From NCBI GenBank assembly GCA_035945115.1, contig DASZAN010000201.1:85127-149126 (forward strand): a stretch of 64,000 nucleotides of DNA. Direction: 5' to 3'. The notes under the pieces were generated by a model. That model had not been told where the DNA came from and did not search any database. It worked only from the letters and a program-made list of their open reading frames with translations. The position numbers and the translations under genes were made by a program. This DNA comes from DAHUYF01 sp035945115. GTDB lineage: Bacteria > Pseudomonadota > Alphaproteobacteria > ATCC43930 > CGMCC-115725. This document shows positions 40,719 through 49,488 of this stretch, in pieces (the first letter of the stretch is position 1; each line of letters begins with the position of its first letter).

Positions 40719-42425
40719 TCAGCGGGCGGCGAGGACGGCGTCAGCAATCTTCTCAGCCGCCATCAGAGTCGGGAAGTTGGTGTTGGCGCAGGGCACGACG
40801 GGAAAGAGCGAGGCATCGACCACGCGCAAGCCGGCCACCCCGCGCACGCGGCCGGCGGTGTCGGTCACCGCCATCGGATCGTTCTCCGCACCCATGCGGC
40901 AAGTGCAGGAGGCGTGCCAAACCCCGATGGCCGCGCGGCGCGTGAACGCCTCAAGCGCGTCGTCGTCGCGCATGAGTTCGTCAAAGCGGAAGCCCTCGAC
41001 GATAACCCTGTCGATGAGCGCCCGCCGCAATATCGTGGGTCCGTCGAGGAGACGTGCCAGGGTCGTCGTGATCACCCGGTTGAGGGGTGTGACTTCCCCC
41101 ACTCTCTTGACGCGCTCGCTATAGCTTGCCGGGAAGGGGTCGGAGGTGACCGCTTTGAGGGCCGGGCTTTCTTGCATTCGACCGGCGCGCCGAAAAGCGT
41201 CCATGAGGCGGTCGAGATCCCGCCGGTCGGAGAGCAAATTGAACTCGACGATAGGTTCGCGCCGCCAATCGGCCGCGGCGAGCCTGACCTGGCCTGTCTC
41301 GGAATATGTCTTGTAGACGGCGAGCAGCAGCGAGCCGATCTGCTCACCGACCGCATGCCAAGCTGATTTGTCGATCGCCACGGCGAACATCTCGCCGACG
41401 GGTGCGCCCGAAATACCCGAGGAGTAACGCAAACCCACAAGGATGTGGCGCCGTGTCAACCCGTTGAGCCTCGCCTCGGGTTTGATGAAGGAGGAGAGCG
41501 AGATCGAGGGGTGATCCATCAACCCTTGCCCGACCCCGGGCAGCGCCGACACGACGGGAATGCCGAGATCGCGTAGTTGGCCGGGCGGACCGATGCCGGC
41601 GCGCAGCAGGTGCGCCGGCGAATGGATCGCACCCGAAGACAAGATCACCTCGCGGCCATGGAACTCGGTCTCGCGCCCCGCGACCATCGCTTTGACACCA
41701 GCGCAGCGCGCGCCTTCAAGCAGAAGCCGCGTCACGACGGTCTCGGTCGAGATCGAGAGATTTGGCCGAAGTCGAGTTGCGGGATCTAGATAACCGATCG
41801 CAGCCGAGACGCGGCGGTCATAGGCGTTGGAGATGGTAATCGGGAAGTATCCGTCCTTGAACTCGGCGTTCTGGTCCGGCAGATACTCGAAGCCCGCGGC
41901 GGCGAAGGCAGCGGCCGCCGCCTTGGCATGCCCGTTCCAGAGATCAGGAAAGATCCGGCGCACCGGGATGCGGCCTTCCTTGCCGTGGAACGGACCGTCA
42001 AAATCGAGGTCTCGTTCGACCTTCTTGAAATAGGGCAACACGTCGCGCCAGCCCCAGCCTGAAGCACCTCGCGCCTCCCATTCGGCATAGTCGCTGGGCG
42101 CGCCGCGATTGGCGAGCTGGCCGTTAATCGAGGAGCCCCCGCCGAGCACCCGCGCCTGCTCATATTTGCGCAGCGGCGGCCGGTCCTCCTGCGGATTGTT
42201 GTGCGAGATTACCTCGGTATGAGCCTTGAGTTCCGTCCAATGGAAACGCGGATCGAAATAGGCAGTGCCGGGATAGCTGTCGATAATCTCCGGCGGCACT
42301 CGGCCTTCGGGCGTGTCCTGACCGGCCTCGCAGAGCAGAACGCGGTTACCGCTCGGCGCCGAGAGGCGGTTGGCCATGACGGATCCAGCTGAGCCGCCGC
42401 CGACAATGATGTAGTCATAGAACAT
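40719..42425 (-). CDS. GMC-family oxidoreductase (choline dehydrogenase-like)
   Basis: This 568-aa FAD enzyme has the dinucleotide-binding motif YIIVGGGSAGSVMANRL (5-21), the GMC signature region around RVLGGGSSINGQLANRG (91-107) and SSGAIHSPAHLLRAGIG (about 265-281). The C-terminal catalytic segment GVWHASCTCRMG ends with NTNFPTLMAAEKIAD. It would oxidise an alcohol. Its last residues precede an in-frame PhyH remnant. The 126 bases upstream to the MBL gene hold no recognisable feature. Confidence 0.9.
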   Translation of the reverse strand: MFYDYIIVGGGSAGSVMANRLSAPSGNRVLLCEAGQDTPEGRVPPEIIDSYPGTAYFDPRFHWTELKAHTEVISHNNPQEDRPPLRKYEQARVLGGGSSINGQLANRGAPSDYAEWEARGASGWGWRDVLPYFKKVERDLDFDGPFHGKEGRIPVRRIFPDLWNGHAKAAAAAFAAAGFEYLPDQNAEFKDGYFPITISNAYDRRVSAAIGYLDPATRLRPNLSISTETVVTRLLLEGARCAGVKAMVAGRETEFHGREVILSSGAIHSPAHLLRAGIGPPGQLRDLGIPVVSALPGVGQGLMDHPSISLSSFIKPEARLNGLTRRHILVGLRYSSGISGAPVGEMFAVAIDKSAWHAVGEQIGSLLLAVYKTYSETGQVRLAAADWRREPIVEFNLLSDRRDLDRLMDAFRRAGRMQESPALKAVTSDPFPASYSERVKRVGEVTPLNRVITTTLARLLDGPTILRRALIDRVIVEGFRFDELMRDDDALEAFTRRAAIGVWHASCTCRMGAENDPMAVTDTAGRVRGVAGLRVVDASLFPVVPCANTNFPTLMAAEKIADAVLAAR

Positions 42426-42551
42426 GCCGAGGCCCGCTCAGCGCGAAAGCTGATTCGAAGCTGGCGCGGCGTATCGAGCGAGCGGCCGCAGCTTCAGCTG
42501 GAGACGTTCGCTCAGGCCGCGGCGTGGTGTTGCCATGCTCGCCTCCCCACC

Positions 42552-43430
42552 TCATGCGCCGACGAACCGCGGCGCGAAGCCAGCCCCCCTCGCTTCGATA
42601 TGACAGACGAATGGCATGCCGAAATGGGCCGGCATCAACAAGGCGCCGCTGTCGCTGCACTGCTCCAGCACCTTGCGCCGGCTCGCGCGCGCCATAGGGG
42701 CATCGGCGCAGACGAAGCTGTTCCATTCAGGGTGATAGATCTGAATCGCATGGTGCAGCACGTCGCCGCAGAAGAGCGCGCGCTTCCCCGCGGAGGCGAG
42801 CTTCACTAGCACCGAGCCCGGCGTGTGGCCAGGCGCTCGCTCCAACGAGAGATGCTCGTCGAGCCTCTCGTCGCCATCGACCATTTGCGCGAGGCGCGCC
42901 TCCACCACCGGCAGCACGCTGTCGCGGAAGGAGCCGCGGTTCGGCTCCTTCCCGGCGCGCTCCTGCGCCAGATAGTGGTCGTAATCGGCCTTGCTGAAGA
43001 TGTAGCGCGCGTTGGGGAAGGTTGGGACCCAGCGGCCGTTGTCGAGCCGCGTGTTCCAGCCGACGTGATCGGCGTGGAGGTGGGTGCACATCACCATGTC
43101 GATCTCTTCCGGCCGGATGCCCGCCTCGGCGAGGCGAGCGAGATAACGCGTCTCCATGCGGTGCCATTCTGGGCGCGACGGCCGTTCCTTGTGATTGCCG
43201 ATGCAGGTGTCGATCAAGACGGTCCGGCGACCGATGCGCAGGAGCCAGCTATGGATGCTGAGCTTCAGGCTGTTCTTCGCGGGATCGAAATGGTGGGGCA
43301 CCATCCAGGAGAGATGCTGCGCCACCGCGTCCGACTGCCAGTCGGGGAAGAAGGCCGGCGCGTCCCAGCCGGCGGTGTACATCTCCTCGATGCGCGTGAC
43401 GCTCGCCTGCCCGATGGTGATCGCGGTCAT
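42552..43430 (-). CDS. MBL-fold metallo-hydrolase (lactonase-like)
   Basis: This 292-aa metallo-beta-lactamase-fold hydrolase has the di-metal motif THLHADHVGWN near 115-125, an upstream VLIDTCIGNHKE near 70-81, and later ligands in RAPGHTPGSVLV near 202-213 and FCGDVLHH. This arrangement is seen in AHL-lactonase-like and related hydrolases. A GGAGGGG ribosome-binding site precedes the ATG. The natural substrate is unknown. Confidence 0.88.
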   Translation of the reverse strand: MTAITIGQASVTRIEEMYTAGWDAPAFFPDWQSDAVAQHLSWMVPHHFDPAKNSLKLSIHSWLLRIGRRTVLIDTCIGNHKERPSRPEWHRMETRYLARLAEAGIRPEEIDMVMCTHLHADHVGWNTRLDNGRWVPTFPNARYIFSKADYDHYLAQERAGKEPNRGSFRDSVLPVVEARLAQMVDGDERLDEHLSLERAPGHTPGSVLVKLASAGKRALFCGDVLHHAIQIYHPEWNSFVCADAPMARASRRKVLEQCSDSGALLMPAHFGMPFVCHIEARGAGFAPRFVGA

Positions 43431-43513
43431 GTTCCCCTCCTCCGCTTCCCTGGCTTTAGAATGATGGTCTTCTTGCGGTTATTGGCTAACTCGAAGAGCG
43501 GTCGCGAAATTCG

Positions 43514-44353
43514 TCAAAGGGCTTTTGCAAGCGTCGCCGATTTGTCCAACAGCGGGAGGACCTCATCACGCGATTTCGAGGGGAGCCCGAGGACGACGCG
43601 ATCGACACCCGCATCGCGGTAGCGCTTCAGCAGGTCAAGGTCGGGCGCGGCACCGAAGATGTCGAACGAGAGCGAGGCGGGGTCCCGGCCGGCGTCCTTT
43701 GCCATGTTGCGGAACTGCGGCAGCACGTCGAAGACGTTGAGCCGAGCGCCGATCGGGATCCAGCCGTCGCCATAGGCGATCGCCCGCTTGGCGGCGTGCG
43801 GAAAGCCGCCGCCCACGATGATTGGCGGGTGCGGTTTTTGGACCGGCTTCGGCCACTGCATCATCTCATCGAACTTGACGAATTCCCCCGCGAATTCCGC
43901 TTTCGGCTGCGTCCAGATCTGCTTCATCGCCGCGATGCGCTCGCGCATGACCTTGAACCGCGTCGCGAACTCGGTACCGTGGTTAGCCATCTCCTCGGCG
44001 TTCCAGCCGCCGCCGATGCCGAACATGAATCGGCCCGCGGAAAGGCGGTCGAGGGTGGAGACCTCCTTTGCCGTGTGGATCGGATCGCGTTCAATGATCA
44101 GGCAGATGCCGGTTGCGAGCTTGATCTTCTTCGTCACGGCTGCCGCTGCCCCGAGCGAAACAAAGGGGTCGTAGCTGTCGTAATAGTATTTTGGAAGCTC
44201 CGGCCCGCCCGGCCATGGTGACTTGCGGCTGGTCGGAATATGGCTGTGCTCAGGAAGCCACAGCGATTCAAAACCGCGCGCCTCAGCCTCCATCGCGAGC
44301 TCGGCCGGTTGAATCGAATAGTCCGTGGGAAAGATGGTGAGCCCGATATGCAT
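43514..44353 (-). CDS. Luciferase-like (LLM) F420-dependent oxidoreductase
   Basis: This protein of about 279 aa, taken from the ATG at 44353 (MHIGLTIFPTDY), is a TIM-barrel flavin/F420 enzyme of the LLM class. Segments typical of the F420 subgroup are LWLPEHSHIP near 33-42, KLATGICLIIERDP near 75-88, LDRLSAGRFMFGIGGGWNAEEM near 98-119 in two parts, and KPHPPIIVGGG near 168-178. It forms an operon with the PPOX-fold gene 22 bases upstream. The nearby F420 biosynthesis genes make F420 the likely cofactor; FMN use is not excluded. Confidence 0.8.
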   Translation of the reverse strand: MHIGLTIFPTDYSIQPAELAMEAEARGFESLWLPEHSHIPTSRKSPWPGGPELPKYYYDSYDPFVSLGAAAAVTKKIKLATGICLIIERDPIHTAKEVSTLDRLSAGRFMFGIGGGWNAEEMANHGTEFATRFKVMRERIAAMKQIWTQPKAEFAGEFVKFDEMMQWPKPVQKPHPPIIVGGGFPHAAKRAIAYGDGWIPIGARLNVFDVLPQFRNMAKDAGRDPASLSFDIFGAAPDLDLLKRYRDAGVDRVVLGLPSKSRDEVLPLLDKSATLAKAL

Positions 44354-44375
44354 GGCCTTTTCCTCCAGAGCGCTG

Positions 44376-44849
44376 TCATTCCCGCTTGCGAGTAAGCCTC
44401 GCCGCCTCGTGTTGGGCAAGCCCGTTGGCGGCGAGATCACCCCAGCTCGTCACCCGCTCCAGCCGGACCGCGATCACCGGGTGCGGCGCGATGTTCATCG
44501 CGTGAAGTTGGCGATAGCGCGCTCGGAGCAGCGCTTGGGCGCGCGCATGCTCGTCACCGCCGACAAGTATTTCGGCGCGCCCGCGCAACATGACCCAGCC
44601 AAGCTTTGCCCAATCCTCGTCGTAGTGATCGGCGATGATCGCCACCCTGGGGTTCTCCGCGATATTGCGTAGCCGTTTCAGTCCCGGACCTCCCCGTCGT
44701 TTCGGCTTCTCGTCAATCGTGACGTAGAGCGTTTTCTCGCCAAGCGCGAAGCACACGGGGACGACGTGAGGCACAGCTTGCGCATCGGCGGTCGCGAGGT
44801 AGACGATCCGTTGCGCCTCCAGAAACCTGCGTTCCGCAGCGGAGAGCAT
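44376..44849 (-). CDS. PPOX-class (split-barrel) F420-dependent oxidoreductase
   Basis: This 157-aa split-beta-barrel protein of the pyridoxamine-phosphate-oxidase superfamily has FLEAQRIVYLATADAQAVPHVVP near 9-31, YVTIDEKPKRRGGPGLKRLRNI and NPRVAIIADHYDEDWAKLGWVMLRG in its core. The pattern fits the F420-binding FDOR-B group of actinobacteria, which often reduce biliverdin or other conjugated substrates. It precedes an LLM gene in one operon next to the F420 synthesis genes. Cofactor use is inferred. Confidence 0.78.
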   Translation of the reverse strand: MLSAAERRFLEAQRIVYLATADAQAVPHVVPVCFALGEKTLYVTIDEKPKRRGGPGLKRLRNIAENPRVAIIADHYDEDWAKLGWVMLRGRAEILVGGDEHARAQALLRARYRQLHAMNIAPHPVIAVRLERVTSWGDLAANGLAQHEAARLTRKRE

Positions 44850-44936
44850 GCCTTAGAGTTTGCGCTCGGTGGAGGTCCCCATCATAGTGATTTCTAACGC
44901 CGGCAACAGACATCGCACAAAATGAGGAAGCTTCCC

Positions 44937-45890
44937 ATGCAGATCGGGTTCGACTTGCCGACGCGCGGCGCTATCGCTTCTCCGGACACAATCGCGCGCC
45001 TCGCCGTCGAGGGCGAAGCGATGGGTTTCGACTATTTGACCCTCAGCGATCACATCGTCATCCCCACCGACATCCAAGCGCGCTACCCCTATTCGGAAAC
45101 CGGCGAGTTTCCCGCCGGGGGGCGCAACATCTGGTTCGAGCAGCTGATCTCCGCCGCCTACGTCGCGGCCAAAACCTCACGACTGCGGTTCGTCACCTCG
45201 GTCATGGTCGTGCCGCACCGTCCGGCAGTGCTTACCGCCAAGATGCTCGCCACCATCGACATTCTTTCGGGGGGACGGCTCACCGTTGGCGTCGGGGCCG
45301 GTTGGATGAAGGAGGAGTTCGAGGCGCTGGGTGCCCCGCCCTTCGCTGAACGTGGCGCCGTTACCGACGAATACTTGGCGGCATTCCGGGCGCTTTGGAC
45401 AGAGGACAATCCCCACTTCGAGGGGCGCTATGTGCGGTTTAGCGATATGGTGATGGCGCCAAAGCCGGTGCAGAAGCCGCATCCCCCGCTTTGGATCGGG
45501 GGCGAGAGTCCGGCTGCGCTGCGGCGCGTGGCCCGATTGGGCGATGGCTGGTATCCCATTGGCACCAATCCGCAGCATCCGCTCGACACGCTTTCACGCA
45601 TGCGCGCCGGCGTCGAGCGCATGCGCCGGCTTGTCGCCGAAGCGGGCCGCGATCCCGCGAAAATCGCCGTCGCCTGCCGAATCCAGCGCCACGGGCCACG
45701 AGTTCAAGCGTTCGCTGACAACGGCGAGCGGCGTCTCTTCTCCGGAGAGCCGGCGGAACTTATCGGCGATTTCCACGCGTTCGCCGAGCTCGGCGTCGGT
45801 GCTGTTGATCTGAGCTTCGTCGGCAAAACCGCGGATGCCACGCTCGCCGATATGAAGCGTTTTCGCGAGGAGGTCGCCGCGAAGCTTTAG
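44937..45890 (+). CDS. Luciferase-like (LLM) F420-dependent oxidoreductase
   Basis: This 317-aa LLM-class protein starts at the ATG 44937, which has AGGAAG seven bases upstream; the ATG at 44922 has none. Features are MQIGFDLPTRGAIASPD, LTLSDHIVIPTD, HRPAVLTAKMLATIDILSGGR (in parts), VGVGAGWMKEEFEALG and KPHPPLWIGGESPAAL. It opens a run of three LLM genes on the plus strand (44937-48097). F420 is the probable cofactor; the substrate is unknown. Confidence 0.82.
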   Translation: MQIGFDLPTRGAIASPDTIARLAVEGEAMGFDYLTLSDHIVIPTDIQARYPYSETGEFPAGGRNIWFEQLISAAYVAAKTSRLRFVTSVMVVPHRPAVLTAKMLATIDILSGGRLTVGVGAGWMKEEFEALGAPPFAERGAVTDEYLAAFRALWTEDNPHFEGRYVRFSDMVMAPKPVQKPHPPLWIGGESPAALRRVARLGDGWYPIGTNPQHPLDTLSRMRAGVERMRRLVAEAGRDPAKIAVACRIQRHGPRVQAFADNGERRLFSGEPAELIGDFHAFAELGVGAVDLSFVGKTADATLADMKRFREEVAAKL

Positions 45891-45940
45891 TCGGAAGAGC
45901 GCCGGATAAAGGCTCACTGGTCCTTCTTGAGAGGATAGTG

Positions 45941-47026
45941 ATGGAGATCGAGACGCTGTTACCGCTGGGCAAGACCGATCCCGGCTTGCGCGCGCCCGAA
46001 GCGTCCCTCGATCTCGCCGCTGTTGCAAGCGATGCGCGGCTTCTCGAGCAGCTCGGCTATGAGGGAATTGTCTTCGAGGAGACAAAGGACGATCCGTTCG
46101 TACTGGTGACGCTCGCGGCGCAGGCGACCACGCGCCTCAAGCTCGCCACCGGCGTCGCGATCGCCTTTCCACGCAGCCCGACGATCACGGCTCTCAGTGC
46201 CTGGACATTGCAGAAGCTGTCGCGTGGTCGCTTCACTCTGGGGCTGGGCTCTCAGGTCAAGGGGCATATCGAGCGCCGGTATGGCATGGTCTGGTCCGCT
46301 GCAGGCCCATGGATGCGCGAATATGTCCAGGCGGTCCGCGCCATTTGGGACTGTTGGCAGAACGGCACGCCGCTCAACTTCGCGGGTGAGCATTATAAGC
46401 TCAGCCTTGTCGTGCCTCTCTTCAACCCCGGCCCGATCGACCATCCGCGCATCCCCATTCACCTCGCCGCGGTCAACCCTTATATGTGCCGCGTTGCCGG
46501 TGAGGTCGCGGACGGCTTGCGGCCGCATCCGGTCTGCACGCCAAAATATATGCGCGAGGTCATGCTGCCGGCGGTGCGAGCGGGAGCGGCAATAAGTCAA
46601 CGCTCGTTGAATGGTTTCCGCATCGCGATGAAAGCGCTGATCGCGACTGCGCCTGATCGCGCGGCGCGGGCGGCGAAGGCGGAAGATGTGCGCGCCCGCA
46701 TCGCGTTCTATGCGTCAACCCCCGCCTATCGCGCGGCCTTTGCCGCCCACGGCCTCGAGGCGCTCGCGGACGAGCTCAAAGGGCTGTCGCGCGCCCAGCG
46801 CTGGGCGGAGATGCCGCGCTATATTTCCGACGAGGTGCTGCACACCTATGCGGTTGTCGGGACTTACGACGAGATCGCCGATAAGCTCATCGCGCGCTAT
46901 GGCGATATCGTGAACAGCCTCGAATTCAGCATCCCCGTGACCAACGACAATGACCGGCACCGCCTCGGCGCGATCGTGCAGCGCCTCCAGGAATTGCCCG
47001 CCCCCGCCGCATTGCTTGAGGCGTGA
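45941..47026 (+). CDS. Luciferase-like (LLM) oxidoreductase, long variant
   Basis: This 361-aa LLM-class protein begins at the ATG 45941 behind GAGAGGA. It has FEETKDDPFVLVTLAAQAT, LATGVAIAFPRSPTITAL, RGRFTLGLGSQVKGHIERRYG and a C-terminal extension compared with its neighbours. The GSQVKGHIERR segment is characteristic of a separate F420-dependent subgroup known from actinobacteria. It lies 50 bases after the preceding LLM gene and 66 before the FGD-like gene. The substrate is unknown. Confidence 0.8.
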   Translation: MEIETLLPLGKTDPGLRAPEASLDLAAVASDARLLEQLGYEGIVFEETKDDPFVLVTLAAQATTRLKLATGVAIAFPRSPTITALSAWTLQKLSRGRFTLGLGSQVKGHIERRYGMVWSAAGPWMREYVQAVRAIWDCWQNGTPLNFAGEHYKLSLVVPLFNPGPIDHPRIPIHLAAVNPYMCRVAGEVADGLRPHPVCTPKYMREVMLPAVRAGAAISQRSLNGFRIAMKALIATAPDRAARAAKAEDVRARIAFYASTPAYRAAFAAHGLEALADELKGLSRAQRWAEMPRYISDEVLHTYAVVGTYDEIADKLIARYGDIVNSLEFSIPVTNDNDRHRLGAIVQRLQELPAPAALLEA

Positions 47027-47092
47027 CGGTAGGCCGGGCACGAACCTCGCACGATATGGTTTTTGACACACAGCGTAGGAAGGAGAGCTCTC

Positions 47093-48097
47093 GTGCTCAA
47101 GCTTGGCTACAAGGCGTCAGCGGAGCAATTCGGACCGAACGAGCTGCTCGCCTTTTCTTGTCTTGCGGAGACGCTCGGGTTCGATTCCGTCTTTGTCAGC
47201 GATCATTTCCAACCATGGAAGCATAACGGCGGGCATGCGCCGTTTTCTTTTGCCTGGCTCGGCGCGCTTGGCGCCCGGACTCGACGCATTGTCATGGGCA
47301 CCAGCGTCGTGACGCCGACCTTTCGCTATCATCCAGCGATCGTCGCGCAAGCAATGGCAACGTTGGGCGTCCTTTATCCCGAGCGCGTGATTCTCGGGGT
47401 TGGTACGGGCGAATCGCTCAATGAGGTTCCCGCGATCGGGATCAAGTGGCCCGGCTTCAAGGAGCGCCAGAGCCGGCTGCGGGAGAGCATTGTTCTGATG
47501 CGGCGGCTCTGGACGGAGGAGCGCGCCAGCTTTGAGGGAGCGTTCTACCGCACGGAAAACGCCACCATCTACGACCGGCCGAGCCGGCCGGTCCCGATCT
47601 ATATTGCCGCTTCGGGGCCGACGGCGGCGACGCTCGCAGGAGAGCTCGCAGATGGCTTTATCTGCACCAGCGGCAAAGGAACGGAGCTCTATCGCGACAA
47701 ACTGCTCCCCGCGGTCGCTGCCGGGCTGAGGACGTCTGGGCGCGAGGAAGGTGCCATCGACCGTATGATCGAGCTCAAGGTGTCCTTTGGACACGATCTG
47801 CGGAAATGCCGAGAAGATACCCGACACTGGGCGGCGCTCGCGCTCTCTACGGAAGAGAAGACCGGCGTTACCGATCCGCTGGAGCTCGAGCGGCTCGCCG
47901 CCGCGCTGCCGCTTGAGCGCGTCGCGAGCCGCTGGATCGTTTCGACCGATCCCGAGGAGCATGTCGAAAAGATCGCGGCCTATATCGAGCTTGGCTTCCG
48001 CCACCTTGTCTTCCATGCCCCCGGCCTCGATCAGGAAAGCCTCCTCCGGACCTACGCCGAAGAAATCCTGCCCCGCTTGCGTCAAAGGTTCGGCTAG
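47093..48097 (+). CDS. fgd: F420-dependent glucose-6-phosphate dehydrogenase-like protein
   Basis: This 334-aa protein starts at the GTG 47093 behind AGGAAGGAG. It resembles mycobacterial FGD along its whole length, beginning with LKLGYKASAEQF. Residues matching the FGD active site are His38 and Trp42 (SDHFQPWKH) and Glu107 (GTGESLNE). The sugar-phosphate anchors are Lys195 (TSGKGTELY), Lys256 (STEEKTG) and Arg280 (ASRWIV). It should oxidise glucose 6-phosphate to 6-phosphogluconolactone and make F420H2. The F420 genes follow on both strands, and a pentose-phosphate operon begins about 6 kb away. A related F420 alcohol or sugar dehydrogenase is the alternative, but the conserved phosphate residues argue for glucose 6-phosphate. 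Confidence 0.85.
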   Translation: MLKLGYKASAEQFGPNELLAFSCLAETLGFDSVFVSDHFQPWKHNGGHAPFSFAWLGALGARTRRIVMGTSVVTPTFRYHPAIVAQAMATLGVLYPERVILGVGTGESLNEVPAIGIKWPGFKERQSRLRESIVLMRRLWTEERASFEGAFYRTENATIYDRPSRPVPIYIAASGPTAATLAGELADGFICTSGKGTELYRDKLLPAVAAGLRTSGREEGAIDRMIELKVSFGHDLRKCREDTRHWAALALSTEEKTGVTDPLELERLAAALPLERVASRWIVSTDPEEHVEKIAAYIELGFRHLVFHAPGLDQESLLRTYAEEILPRLRQRFG

Positions 48098-48106
48098 AGG
48101 TGTTCG

Positions 48107-48727
48107 TCACAAACCCGGCTTAGCCGTCTGCCGCGGAGCTTTTTGTACCCAACAGCGGTAGTCGTCGGGTTCGTCCAGGTCGAATGCGAGCCGGGGATCA
48201 TCGAGGATTTCGAGGCTGAGGCCCGCTCGGGTCGCTCCGTCGCGGTGGGCGGCGAAGCTCGATCGACCGAAAGCGAGCGCAAAGACACTGAGGGCACGGC
48301 GTCTCAGAAAAAGAAGATTGGTGCCACGCCGCTCTGCATCAGGCGCGAGCACCACGTCTGCGGTTCCACTGAACGCGCGCGCCACCGAATCGGCAGTGGC
48401 GAAGGCCAGATCGATGGGCAGAATCAGCGCGGCCGCATCCGCCCCGGCTGTGGCCAGAATGGCATCCAAGCCTCGCCGCACGGCGGCGTTGAGGCCAACC
48501 CCTCTGTCCTCGATCGTGGCAACTCCCTGTGCCTTGGCTATGTCATGCGCATCAGGATCGGGAGTGACGACGCGCACGCGAGCCGCGGGCTGAAGTATGA
48601 GCGCCAACCGAAGCGAATTCCGCAGCAAGTCCGCGCAGAGCTTCTGCCGTGCTGCTGCAGACAGCACGCTGGCGAGACGCGACTTGCCCTCACGCAGCGG
48701 CTTGCAGGGGATGAGGATGTAGTGCAT
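48107..48727 (-). CDS. cofC: Phospholactate/phosphoglycerate guanylyltransferase (CofC/FbiD)
   Basis: This 206-aa nucleotidyltransferase activates the three-carbon acid that becomes the F420 side chain, using GTP. It opens ILIPCKPLREGKSRLASVL, the CofC nucleotide-binding start. It has LPIDLAFATADSV near 102-114 for metal and substrate binding, followed by DAERRGTNLLFLR near 132-144. It is convergent with the FGD-like gene (nine bases apart) and eight bases downstream of the nitroreductase gene. Whether the substrate is phosphoenolpyruvate, 2-phospholactate or 3-phosphoglycerate cannot be read with confidence. Confidence 0.88.
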   Translation of the reverse strand: MHYILIPCKPLREGKSRLASVLSAAARQKLCADLLRNSLRLALILQPAARVRVVTPDPDAHDIAKAQGVATIEDRGVGLNAAVRRGLDAILATAGADAAALILPIDLAFATADSVARAFSGTADVVLAPDAERRGTNLLFLRRRALSVFALAFGRSSFAAHRDGATRAGLSLEILDDPRLAFDLDEPDDYRCWVQKAPRQTAKPGL

Positions 48728-48735
48728 TGCCGCGG

Positions 48736-49380
48736 CTAGCCGCTCTCACCCGGCGGCCGCCAGACGTAGTCGGCGAGCGAGTGACGCACGGGCGGCTTGC
48801 CAGCATCGGCAGGAACGCCGACGGTAATCAATGCTTGTGGTTGCCATCCAGCGGGGAGACCCAATGTCGCCGCGACCGCATCTTGGCAGAACAGTGGTGC
48901 GCACATCACGGCAGCACCCAGTCCGAGAGCATGCGCGGCAAGCAGAAGGTTCTGCATTGCCATGGCAGTGCTCTGAATTGCCATCACGTGCTCAGCCTCT
49001 CGGCGCCGCGGATCGGGATACTGATCCATCTCGGACATGGTGAGGCAGACGAGAATCACCAGAGGTGCGCTGTTGATGCGGGCGAATGACCGTGTGACGT
49101 CGCGCTCCACTGCTGCGGGATCATCACCATCGGCAAGCCGGTCGGCGTTAAGGTGCGCGCCCATGGCACGGGCGAGACGCTCCTTTGACGCGCTGGCCGC
49201 GATCGGCACAAAGCGCCAAGGCTGACGATTGTGTGCCGACGGCGCCCAAGCGGCAGCACGCAGGATCTCTTCGACGATGTCGGCGCCGAGCGAGGTCGGG
49301 AGATATCGTCGGACCGAGCGCCGGCCGGCGATGACATCCAGTGCAGCTATTCTCGATTTTTCCGAACGCGGGACAGTCAT
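48736..49380 (-). CDS. Nitroreductase-family protein, candidate dehydro-F420 reductase (FbiB C-terminal-like)
   Basis: This FMN-binding nitroreductase of about 214 aa is read from the ATG at 49380 (MTVPRSEK); an ATG at 49452 would add 24 residues. Landmarks are RRSVRRYLP near 20-28, WAPSAHNRQPWRFVP near 46-60, and LLAAHALGLGAAVMCAPLFC near 145-164. The APSAHNRQPWRF run is strongly reminiscent of the C-terminal domain of actinobacterial FbiB, which reduces dehydro-F420-0. Here CofE lacks that domain, and this gene lies beside cofC and opposite fbiC, so it may be the detached reductase. That role is inferred. Confidence 0.75.
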   Translation of the reverse strand: MTVPRSEKSRIAALDVIAGRRSVRRYLPTSLGADIVEEILRAAAWAPSAHNRQPWRFVPIAASASKERLARAMGAHLNADRLADGDDPAAVERDVTRSFARINSAPLVILVCLTMSEMDQYPDPRRREAEHVMAIQSTAMAMQNLLLAAHALGLGAAVMCAPLFCQDAVAATLGLPAGWQPQALITVGVPADAGKPPVRHSLADYVWRPPGESG

Positions 49381-49488
49381 AGGAGTTTTCGCTGAAGCGG
49401 TTTCACGGCCAGAGCGGCTCGCAACATGCGGAGGGTAATCGCAACGTGCCATATTGACTCAAGTGCGGGTCCACGGGTCAATGGCCCC

